Below are positions 1-6,851 of a stretch of DNA of 28,109 nt, piece by piece (position 1 is the first letter of the stretch; the number at the start of each line of letters is the position of its first letter). The notes beneath the pieces were generated by a model. That model did no database searches, was not told the origin of the DNA, and saw nothing but the letters and a program-made list of their open reading frames with translations. Source of the DNA: JBDNIO01 sp041688215. Its GTDB lineage: Bacteria > Pseudomonadota > Gammaproteobacteria > Nevskiales > Salinisphaeraceae. Both the position numbers and the translations under genes were made by a program. Location: contig JBDNIO010000034.1 in the NCBI GenBank assembly GCA_041688215.1, forward strand, positions 1 through 28,109, read 5' to 3'.

Positions 1-17
1 CACCGAACTATATGGAT

Positions 18-90
18 CGTCATTCCCGCGAACGCGGGAATCCATATTTCGCGGCACTTTCACTGGATTCCCGCTTTCGCGGGAATAACG
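18..90. repeat. Palindromic repeat pair (REP/MITE-like)
   Basis: Two oppositely oriented copies of a short palindromic unit are seen. The left unit (18-45) starts CGTCATTCCCGCG and itself folds as ATTCCCGCG/CGCGGGAAT. The right unit (64-90) reads TGGATTCCCGC then GCGGGAATAACG. About 18 nt separates them. The whole forms an imperfect inverted repeat of about 73 bp with no coding capacity. Short palindromes of this kind are common in proteobacterial intergenic DNA. It lies about 60 bp upstream of a decayed gene and could have landed in its promoter region. Confidence 0.75.
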
Positions 91-151
91 TTACAGATCA
101 ATAACTTATAGAAAATCACTATTCTTTGGTGACATAGCCAAAAAAGAACAG

Positions 152-1055
152 GTGAGGTATCGGGGCTTCCCAGTATTCAGCGCGTTTGCGGCACTCATGT
201 TGTGTGCCGGGGTTGCCTGCGCGCAGCCGGTCGAGTTACGCGTCAGCCGCGCAGAGCCAGCCTACATCGACGCCAACAATAACTACGCAGAAACCGAGCG
301 CTTTTCAGTGCAGGCGCACTATCCGCAAGGCCACCCCCTTGCGGGGCAGGTTGTAGCTGGGCTGACGGCAGCGTTGCGCATAGAAGAGTGGCGCACAAAA
401 ATTTACGACGGCTTGTTCGGTGCCACCGCCTTGCCCATGCAGGTCGCGATGCAGCGTGGCCAGCGGAATTCACCCTGCGCTCGCTGGCGCGTTACGACGT
501 AATCGAAGAGCGCAGCGCGCCAGTGCCCGAAATCGCGGTTTTTCTGGGCGCTCAATACCAGCGCATACTTGTACCGCAGTGGGCAGATAATGACGGCGAT
601 GGCGAAATCGATTGGCTGCATCAGCGGGTAGCCGACTTGGTGCAACGCGGGTTGGCGAGTGAAGCCGCATTGTGCGCAAGGTATTGGCCTCGGTGGATGC
701 CTGGCAGCAGTCCTGGCGACGGGATTGCGGCGGGGTCCTGCCCACAACCCCAGCGGTTGTACAGATTGGTGCAGCCTGCCTGAACGCGCAGGGACTCAAC
801 GCCCATCGCACGGACGAGGGCCAGGAGCTGGCCGCCACCATACTGCACGAAGCCCGGCATGTATGGGTGTAGCGTCATCCCGAAAGTATTGGCCTGCCCT
901 GGGTATTCAGCCCCAGCCGCAGTGGCAGTCCGGATTGCCGCAAAAATAGCTTGCTGGACTGTGGCGTTGAGGCCGCCCTGGACGTGGACGTAATACAGGC
1001 CCACGAAGCCGATGCAGAAGCCTTTGCACAACGCTATAAAGGTTACTTGCGGTGA
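152..1055 (+). pseudogene. Decayed secreted protein with HExxH motif
   Basis: Three overlapping open stretches in different frames read as one protein. From a GTG at 152 comes a signal peptide (hydrophobic stretch ending GVACAQP), followed by a region open to about 460. Coding sense then continues one frame back (EFTLRSLARYDVIEERSAP...) to about 665, and again one frame back (VRKVLASVDAWQQSW...) to an in-frame TAG at 870-872. The same frame stays coding-like after that stop to TGA 1053-1055. Each frame change is what a 1-nt deletion would give. The last segment carries ILHEARH, an HExxH match typical of zinc metalloproteases, just before the TAG. I do not recognise the family; protease activity would be a guess. 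The terminal TGA overlaps a GTG at 1052 that could begin the next decayed gene, so the two may have been translationally coupled. Confidence 0.6.
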
Positions 1056-2642
1056 TTGCCCGCCGGCTGCACCGGCATGGTTGCTGTTGCTAACCGCCTG
1101 TGCGTTGAGCAACACCGGGCCGCCTGATACAGAAAATGGCGTAGCCCCGCGCCTGCAACCGGTTTCGTGCTGGTTCGATATTCCGGAAAATAGCGACGCA
1201 GAATGCGCCTGGTTTTTTCCAGGCGACCGGGCATACGGAAAACGCATCCGTTTGCCCGTGGTTCGCATCCCGGGTGATGGGCACGATCAGTCTCGCGGGC
1301 CGATACTTTAATTCGCGCCGCGCATGCGGCATCGTTGAATCAGGCCTTGAGCCCCGAGTCGGAATATCAGAATCAATCTGACAGCGCGCTCGCCTGTTAC
1401 CAGCGCCTGGGCGGTGCGCAATCACTGGAGGCGTTCAATTCAGGCCACCAGGTCGCTGATGTAACGGGTTTGATGGCCGCTTCCGGTAAGCAAAACTGGA
1501 ATATCTGGGCCGTGTCCTACGGTACACGCACGGCCATGCATGTGCTGCGTCAAGCGCCAGCGACACTGCGCAGCGTGGTGCTGGATTCCGCGTTTCCACC
1601 GGAGGTTAATGGCTTTCTGGCGAAGCCGGAGCAGCTCGCGCGGGCGCTGGAGTCTATTGTGGCGGCCTGCGAACAGGGCAAGGCCTGCCGTGCCAGGTAT
1701 CCGCAGCTGGCGTCCCAGATCAATAACCTGCTGGCACAAACCGGTCAGGCGCCCATAAAAATCGAATTTCTGCAGTCCGTGGGTATGGCGCCCGTGTCGC
1801 TTGCTGTGACCGATTTACGCCTACTCTGGATGCTGTTTTTCGACAGTTACCTGAACCATTTCGAAACCGATACCGCCAACGCCGTAGCGCGTGCTTCCCG
1901 GGGCCAGAAATCAGCACTTGAACCAATGGCGCAGCGGTATGTGCATACCCTGCTGGATACCAGTTTTAGTTCGGCGGTGTACTTTGCCGTGACCTGTGCC
2001 GAGGATTGGCCCGGCGTGACCCAGGCCGCATACCACCAGGCGCTGGCACGGCATCCGCGGGTTGCAGCTTATCTGCGCCCGGAATGGCAATACGCGGTCT
2101 GCCGTTTCTGGGACAGTGGCACGTTGCCTGCGCAATTTAATGCCCCCGTTGTCAGCTCGGTGCCTATGCTGTTTCTGTCAGGAGAATTCGATCCGGCAAC
2201 TTTACCGGAATGGGCACAAGTGGCTGTGCAACGCTTGCCCGAGGCCCATCTGGTAGAATTTCAGGGCGCAAGTCACGCAGTTACTTTTTCCAATGGCTGT
2301 GCCATGCGCAGCGCGGAAGAATTTATGCATGCGCCGGATGCGTGGCGCGCGCCGCCTTGCGCGCAAGAAATCAATTTAAATTTCGCCCAACGGGGTATGA
2401 AACCCCGCAGGGCGACCAAAGGGGAGAATCACGATTCTCCCCTTTGGGAACCCCATCGCGCAGACCCCGCGGCAAGCCACGGGGAATTTTTGGGATTAAA
2501 GCTGGGACGCAGGCGGTGTTTTACGGGCTTGCAGGTCTATCCGTTTGCCACAGTATATTGCGTTTCCCCAGGCTCTGGATTATCGGGTTTGAGTACCGTA
2601 TTGCTGGCCTCGGGCAACATTTGTGGAAAATCCAGGGTGTAG
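1052..2642 (+). pseudogene. Broken TAP-like alpha/beta hydrolase (lipoprotein)
   Basis: The bulk is one open frame from about 1335. It has the nucleophile elbow WAVSYGTR (Ser about 61 from the TTG at 1335), then RSVVLDSAFPPE, an acid region LFLSGEFDPATLPEW and the late histidine GASHAV. This is the order of the tripeptidyl-aminopeptidase-like (SlpD/SlpE) exported hydrolases. The N-terminal part lies in another frame at 1081-1311: a hydrophobic stretch ending LLTAC (lipobox) and a CWFDIPENSDAECAWFFPGD segment leading into a hydrolase beta strand. That frame stops at 1309-1311 just where the family has its oxyanion HGGPG and D-RG motifs; neither is found, so about 40-50 codons appear deleted. 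A further 1-nt shift near 1080 would join a GTG start at 1052. Family similarity fades near 2385; the frame then runs through hairpins and antisense to the nadB 3' end. A functional enzyme is unlikely. Confidence 0.72.
2391..2491. terminator. Three stacked hairpins between convergent genes
   Basis: Three stems follow one another between the decayed hydrolase (+) and nadB (-). The first is CGGGGT/ACCCCG (2391-2396 with 2402-2407). The second is a 15-bp perfect inverted repeat, CCAAAGGGGAGAATC with its complement (2416-2447), only 2 nt apart. The third is CCCCG/CGGGG (2465-2469 with 2480-2484), followed by AATTTTT. Only the third looks like an intrinsic terminator for + strand transcripts. The others may be REP-like DNA or slow transcription in either direction. 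All lie inside the extended frame of the hydrolase pseudogene, which suggests that frame's tail is not a real coding sequence. Confidence 0.55.
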
Positions 2643-4171
2643 TGCAGGCCCCGACTTTCCCGCCGCTGCAAGGCACTGCGAATAATGAGCTCGGCCACCA
2701 GTGCCAGGTTGCGTAGTTCAATCAGGTCAGGGGATACGCGAAAGCTGCCATAGTAATCGTGTATTTCCCGGCGCAATAATTCTATGCGGTGCTGCGCACG
2801 TTCCAGACGTTTAGTGGTGCGCACAATGCCCACGAAATCCCACATGAAACGCCGTAATTCTTCCCAGTTATGGGTTACCACCACTTCCTCGTCGGAGTCG
2901 GTTACGCGGGATTCATCCCAGGCGGGCAGGGCGGGGTGATTTCGGCCGGGGTCGAGATGGTTTCGGATGCTCTGCGCCGCGGCGCTGGCAAAGACTACGC
3001 ATTCCAGCAGCGAATTCGAAGCCATGCGGTTGGCACCATGCAGACCGGTGAAGGCGGTTTCGCCGATGGCGTACAGGCCGGTTAAATCCGTATGGCCGGC
3101 CAGATCGGTCATCACACCGCCGCAGGTGTAGTGCGCGGCTGGCACCACGGGCAAGGGCTCGCGCGTCATGTCCAGGCCCAGATCCAGGCAACGCTGGTAA
3201 ATAGCCGGGAAATGACCGCGGATGAATTCAGGATCCTGGTGGCTGATGTCGAGCCACACGTGTTCCAGGCCGCCGCGTTTCATTTCCGCGTCGATCGCAC
3301 GCGCCACGATGTCACGCGGCGCCAGTTCCGCGTCCGGGTGGTAGTTGGGCATGAAGCGCGTGCCGTCATCCAGCAACAGGTGGCCGCCTTCGCCGCGCAC
3401 GGCTTCGCTGATCAAAAACGAGCGCGCTTTCGGGTGGAACAGGCAGGTAGGGTGGAACTGCATGAATTCCATATTCACGGTGCGACAACCCGCGCGCCAG
3501 GCCATGGCAATACCGTCGCCACTGGCCGCGTGCGGGTTGCTGGAATACAGATAAGCCAGGTTGGCACCGCCAGTGGCCAGCACGACGGAATGCGCGCTGA
3601 AGCTATGTACTTTTTGCTGGCTGTTATCCAGCACATAGGCACCGAGCACGCGGCGCGTGGCCATATCCCGGGCGCCATTGGTGATCAGGTCGATGGCAAT
3701 GTGGTGTTCAAACAGGTCGATGCCTTCGGCCTCGTGGGCCAGGCTTTCGAGGGTGGTTTCCACGGCGCGGCCGGTGGTATCGGCCGCATGAATAATACGG
3801 CGATGGCTATGCCCGCCTTCGCGGGTCAGGTGGTAGGCATAGCCGGTATCGTCTTCGGCCGGGGTAAAGGGTACGCCGCGTTCTATCAGCCATTCAATGG
3901 CCTCGCGGCCACGTTCTACCGTAAAGCGCACGGCGGCCTCGTCACACAGGCCGCCCCCGGCAGCGAGGGTATCCTGCACATGCGATTCGATTGAATCGCC
4001 GACATCCAGAACCGCGGAAATTCCGCCCTGGGCGTACAGCGTGCTGCCCTCCTGCAAGGCGCCTTTGGACAGGACCGCAATCCGCCGCCCGCACCCGGCC
4101 AGGCGCAGGGCCAGCGTCAGGCCGGCGGCGCCGCTGCCAAGAATCAGGGTGTCGTATTTATGCGTGCTCAT
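2537..4171 (-). CDS. nadB: L-aspartate oxidase
   Basis: NadB is the FAD enzyme that oxidises L-aspartate to iminoaspartate, the first step of de novo NAD synthesis with NadA, in the cytoplasm. The 544-residue product matches the usual length (about 540). The N-terminus has the dinucleotide-binding motif LILGSGAAGLTLAL (about 10-23), then STLYAQGGISAV of the fumarate-reductase/succinate-dehydrogenase flavoprotein family. Further in are HPTCLFHP and REPLPVVPAAHYTCGG with its conserved substrate-site residues, and the flavoprotein C-domain (LRRFMWDFVGIVRT). The ATG at 4171 gives MSTHKYDTLILGSG, the expected start. It is divergent from rpoE, as in Pseudomonas and Escherichia, and convergent with the decayed hydrolase, whose frame overlaps its last 106 nt antisense. 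Confidence 0.97.
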   Translation of the reverse strand: MSTHKYDTLILGSGAAGLTLALRLAGCGRRIAVLSKGALQEGSTLYAQGGISAVLDVGDSIESHVQDTLAAGGGLCDEAAVRFTVERGREAIEWLIERGVPFTPAEDDTGYAYHLTREGGHSHRRIIHAADTTGRAVETTLESLAHEAEGIDLFEHHIAIDLITNGARDMATRRVLGAYVLDNSQQKVHSFSAHSVVLATGGANLAYLYSSNPHAASGDGIAMAWRAGCRTVNMEFMQFHPTCLFHPKARSFLISEAVRGEGGHLLLDDGTRFMPNYHPDAELAPRDIVARAIDAEMKRGGLEHVWLDISHQDPEFIRGHFPAIYQRCLDLGLDMTREPLPVVPAAHYTCGGVMTDLAGHTDLTGLYAIGETAFTGLHGANRMASNSLLECVVFASAAAQSIRNHLDPGRNHPALPAWDESRVTDSDEEVVVTHNWEELRRFMWDFVGIVRTTKRLERAQHRIELLRREIHDYYGSFRVSPDLIELRNLALVAELIIRSALQRRESRGLHYTLDFPQMLPEASNTVLKPDNPEPGETQYTVANG

Positions 4172-4250
4172 AGCTTTTAGAATAACCTACCACGACGCGA
4201 TTGTATGGTGTTTTCAAGTCCCGGTATTCGCTGGGGAGATAATAAGGCAC

Positions 4251-4280
4251 ATGACGCCAGCCACACCAGGACGCTACAAT
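4251..4280 (+). promoter_or_regulatory. Possible sigma-70 promoter upstream of rpoE
   Basis: ATGACG (4251-4256), an 18-nt gap and TACAAT (4275-4280, five of six matches to the -10 consensus) face rpoE. A transcript would carry a leader of about 230 nt. The assignment rests on eye matching only. The rest of the 348-nt nadB-rpoE gap holds the sigma-E-like promoter and leader hairpin listed separately and a small CCTGA/TCAGG stem near 4317-4332. No convincing gene was seen there. Confidence 0.3.
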
Positions 4281-4384
4281 AGACAGGTCATCTGGCAGGG
4301 GTTGGGCGTAAAACCCTGACTTTTATCAGGAACTACACCAGAACATTTTATTCAACAAGAGCCATATTCAGCGCGTATTGCTGC

Positions 4385-4412
4385 GAACTAATCCGCCCGC
4401 CATCGGTCTACA
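4385..4412 (+). promoter_or_regulatory. Sigma-E/AlgU-type promoter of rpoE
   Basis: GAACTA (4385-4390), 16 nt, then TCTACA (4407-4412, preceded by G) closely follows the ECF sigma-E pattern (GAACTT, about 16 nt, TCTGA/TCTAA). It lies 108 nt upstream of the rpoE ATG. This agrees with the known positive autoregulation of rpoE/algU. Sequence match only; no transcription start is known. Confidence 0.5.
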
Positions 4413-4452
4413 GCATAGCTGGCGCCCTGTGCAGGGTGGTTTGCCGAGCTGC

Positions 4453-4481
4453 CGGCCACGCATGAATGCGTAGGCTGGCCG
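4453..4481 (+). promoter_or_regulatory. Hairpin in rpoE leader
   Basis: CGGCC-ACGCAT pairs with ATGCGT and, after a 5-nt bulge, with GGCCG. This gives an 11-bp interrupted stem over a GA loop. It lies about 40 nt after the sigma-E-like -10 element and about 40 nt before the rpoE ATG, so it would be in the transcript leader. A role in translation or stability is inference. Confidence 0.35.
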
Positions 4482-4519
4482 AACGGCGGCACCGTAAACA
4501 CAGGGAGCATCAGGCCCAC

Positions 4520-5098
4520 ATGGGCGAGGACATTACCGACGAACAACTGGTTGCAAGAACGCAGCAGGGCGATAAGCAAGCCTTTGATTTGCTGGTTCGT
4601 AAATACCAGTTCAAGGTCATAAAACTGGTGTCGCGTTACGTAAATCATGCGGACGCACAGGACGTGGCGCAGGAGGCCTTCATCAAGGCCTACCGCGCGA
4701 TAAAAGGTTTCAAGGGCAATAGCGCGTTTTATACATGGCTTTATCGGATATCTATCAATACCGCGAAGAATCACCTGGTGGCGCGTTCCCGGCGGCCGGC
4801 GAGTCAGGACATCGATGTAGCCGACGCGGAGGCCTTCGGCTACGCAGACCGATTCAGCGAGCAGGATACGCCTGAGGCGTTACTGGAAAGCGAGGAAATT
4901 CGTAATGCAGTGCTCACCACGATTGAAGCGTTACCGGAAGATTTGCGCACCGCCATCATGCTGCGCGAGCTCGACGGTATGAGTTACGAAGAAATTGCAC
5001 AGGCAATGGGGTGCCCGGTAGGTACCGTGCGTTCACGTATATTTCGTGCACGCGCGGCGGTGGAAGAGCGTTTGCAATCCCTGGGCGACAGGCCCTAG
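4520..5098 (+). CDS. rpoE: ECF sigma factor RpoE/AlgU
   Basis: This is the extracytoplasmic-function sigma factor for envelope stress; it directs RNA polymerase to GAACTT-type promoters. The 192-residue product from ATG 4520 begins MGEDITDEQLVARTQQGDKQ, aligning with RpoE/AlgU starts. An in-frame ATG at 4466 would add 18 basic residues not seen in the family. Sigma region 2 is present as VRKYQFKVIKLVSRYV, DVAQEAFIKAYRAI and FYTWLYRISINTAKN. Region 4 is present as LPEDLRTAIMLRELDGMSYEEIA then PVGTVRSRIFRARAAV. A GGGAG stretch at 4503 is a distant candidate ribosome site. rseA follows after 28 nt, giving the classical sigma/anti-sigma operon. Confidence 0.97.
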   Translation: MGEDITDEQLVARTQQGDKQAFDLLVRKYQFKVIKLVSRYVNHADAQDVAQEAFIKAYRAIKGFKGNSAFYTWLYRISINTAKNHLVARSRRPASQDIDVADAEAFGYADRFSEQDTPEALLESEEIRNAVLTTIEALPEDLRTAIMLRELDGMSYEEIAQAMGCPVGTVRSRIFRARAAVEERLQSLGDRP

Positions 5099-5126
5099 AG
5101 CATAAATAGTGTCAAAGGTATCAGCC

Positions 5127-5777
5127 ATGATTAACGAACAACTCTCTGCGTATCTCGACGGCGAAGCCTCCCCGCAGGAAACCGATAACCTGATAGCCGC
5201 CTTGAAACGCGATGCGGATTTGCGCGACGCCTTCAGCCGGCAACACTGGTTACGCCATGCCCTGCGTGAAGCACGCCCGGTACAACCGGATGCCGGCTTT
5301 TCCGCACGCGTGCTTGCGCGCCTGGACGAACAACCGGCAGAACAACAGGCCCTGGAGCAAACCCATACAAACGTGGTTTCCATCCCCCGAGGTGACAAAC
5401 CCGCACGCGCCGCCCGGCGCTGGCAACGGCCCACAGCCGGGCTGGCGATTGCTGCGTCGGTAGTCGGCGCGCTGGTGCTGGTCGGCAATCCGCTGACCCA
5501 GGTTGACGATACGGCGCCTTCCGGTGAAGCTGCCCTGGCATTCACGCAACCGGCCAATCTGCAGACCGCCGGTGTCGGCTCGAGCCAGCAGGTTGCGTCT
5601 GCGTCGCAGGCCGCACGCGTGCCGCCGCCCGACCACTGGGCGGTTTCCGATCCCGCACTGGAAGACCAGCTGAATGGCTATCTGCTCGAGCATGACGGCG
5701 TTGCTCGTGGTTACGGACTTTCCAGCGCCACCCCCACCAGCCTGGTACGCGTGGCTACCTACGGCACAGGTCAATAA
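5127..5777 (+). CDS. rseA: Anti-sigma-E factor RseA/MucA
   Basis: This inner-membrane protein holds RpoE inactive until regulated proteolysis. The product has 216 residues from ATG 5127, chosen because MINEQLSAYLDGEAS matches RseA/MucA N-termini and AAAGG lies 8 nt upstream; a GTG at 5109 is possible. The cytoplasmic RseA_N-type domain covers roughly residues 1-75 and includes LRDAFSRQHWLRHALR. A single membrane span near 106-125 (GLAIAASVVGALVLVG) follows. The periplasmic tail ends with LNGYLLEHDG...LVRVATYGTGQ, resembling the MucA C-terminus rather than Escherichia RseA. The stop is followed almost directly by the rseB start. No frameshift like those of mucoid Pseudomonas is seen. Confidence 0.93.
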   Translation: MINEQLSAYLDGEASPQETDNLIAALKRDADLRDAFSRQHWLRHALREARPVQPDAGFSARVLARLDEQPAEQQALEQTHTNVVSIPRGDKPARAARRWQRPTAGLAIAASVVGALVLVGNPLTQVDDTAPSGEAALAFTQPANLQTAGVGSSQQVASASQAARVPPPDHWAVSDPALEDQLNGYLLEHDGVARGYGLSSATPTSLVRVATYGTGQ

Positions 5778-5780
5778 TTG

Positions 5781-6746
5781 GTGAAACGATTACTGCCACT
5801 CATCTTTATCGTCGCAACCTGCGGCGCTCAGGCTGAAGGCGACGACTGGCTAACCAAGGCATCACAGGCTGTACGCACCAGTAATTACCGCGGCGTACTG
5901 GTGTATTTGCGTGCAGGCCAGGTGGATACCCTGCGTATCGTGCACCGCTACCAGGATGGCAACGAGCGCGAACGTCTGGTTTCCCTGAGCGGCGAACCAC
6001 GCGAAATAATCCGTGATAACGGCGTTGTGACCTGCGTATTGCCGAATAGACAAGTTGTTCTGGTGGCCCGCCATTCGATCGGAAATATTTTTTCCAACGT
6101 GGCCGATCTGGTGGCCGATGGCCTGCAGGACAATTACGACGTGAGGGAGCTCGGCGATGAACGCCTTGCAGACCGCGCTTGTTGGGTCGTTGTGGTTGAG
6201 CCGAAAGACGAGTTCCGCTATGGCTATCGCCTGCTTATCGACAAGCAAACCAACTTGCCATTAAAACTGGAAGTGATGCGCGATACCCAGATTCTGGAAC
6301 AGATGATGTTCACCAATATCGAATTCCCCGAGACCATCTCGGACGCATCACTGCAACCGACTTTTGATACCCGCTCGTTTCGCTGGATAAAACATCAGGC
6401 AGCCGAATCCAGCGCCACCGCCGGGCAGGCGGTTGAGTCAGAGTGGCGGGCTGGCAAACTGCCCGCCGGTTTCCGCATGGCCGAATCCGGCTGGCGCCGC
6501 GTGGGCGGGGGCGGCATGGCGCGCCAGTTGCTGTTTACCGACGGTATAGCCACAGTATCGGCGTTCATTGCCACAGTCAGCAGTAAGCCGTTTGTAGGCA
6601 GTACCACGATGGGTGCGGTGAATGCTTTCGGTCGTGAAGTGGGCAACAAACAGATCACCGTCGTAGGTGAGGTGCCAGAGGCCACGGTACGCTTTATAGC
6701 GGAGCACCTTGAGCAACGGCCTGTATCCGCGGCCGCCAAGCCTTGA
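5781..6746 (+). CDS. rseB: Sigma-E regulatory protein RseB/MucB
   Basis: RseB/MucB is a periplasmic protein that binds the periplasmic tail of RseA and shields it from proteolysis; it also senses mislocalised lipoprotein/LPS signals. The product has about 321 residues, usual for the family. A signal peptide (KRLLPLIFIVATCGAQA, cut before EGDDW) is followed by the LolA-like domain (TSNYRGVLVYLRAGQVDTLRIVHR, then ERERLVSLSGEPREI) and the smaller C-terminal domain (PAGFRMAESGWRRV...LLFTDGIATVSAFI). The start is either GTG 5781 or TTG 5778; the GTG is preferred, with AGG 10 nt upstream. It sits directly after rseA. No rseC/mucC gene follows, unlike Pseudomonas and Escherichia. Confidence 0.93.
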   Translation: MKRLLPLIFIVATCGAQAEGDDWLTKASQAVRTSNYRGVLVYLRAGQVDTLRIVHRYQDGNERERLVSLSGEPREIIRDNGVVTCVLPNRQVVLVARHSIGNIFSNVADLVADGLQDNYDVRELGDERLADRACWVVVVEPKDEFRYGYRLLIDKQTNLPLKLEVMRDTQILEQMMFTNIEFPETISDASLQPTFDTRSFRWIKHQAAESSATAGQAVESEWRAGKLPAGFRMAESGWRRVGGGGMARQLLFTDGIATVSAFIATVSSKPFVGSTTMGAVNAFGREVGNKQITVVGEVPEATVRFIAEHLEQRPVSAAAKP

Positions 6747-6775
6747 TAAAACGTCGGGGTGCGCTAGCAGCTTGC

Positions 6776-6794
6776 AGGTGCCAACCCGGCACCT
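6776..6794 (+). promoter_or_regulatory. Stem-loop between rseB and mucD
   Basis: AGGTGCC, loop AACCC and GGCACCT form a 7-bp perfect stem in the 105-nt gap between rseB and mucD. No T-run follows, so it is not a clear terminator. It could be an RNA-processing or attenuation site that sets the mucD level relative to the upstream regulators. This is inference. Confidence 0.4.
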
Positions 6795-6851
6795 TCGATA
6801 TTCCAGATAACTAGAAGCAATAGCCTTACCGGCTTATTTCAGGAGAAATCA

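Noticed and set aside
2386..2642. C-terminal extension of the hydrolase as a real domain
   Set aside because: It is translated from stacked hairpins and the antisense of nadB; no protein-like features.
3092..3994. 300-codon + strand open frame inside nadB
   Set aside because: It is antisense to a well-conserved NadB and its translation shows no recognisable motif; a high-GC shadow frame.
4251..4319. 22-codon frame with AAGG before its ATG in the nadB-rpoE gap (possible leader peptide)
   Set aside because: It has no membrane or attenuator-like features and overlaps a candidate -35 element; not enough to call a gene.
4388..4774. Minus strand frame across the rpoE promoter and start
   Set aside because: It overlaps conserved RpoE coding sequence and the promoter region; no ribosome site or motif.
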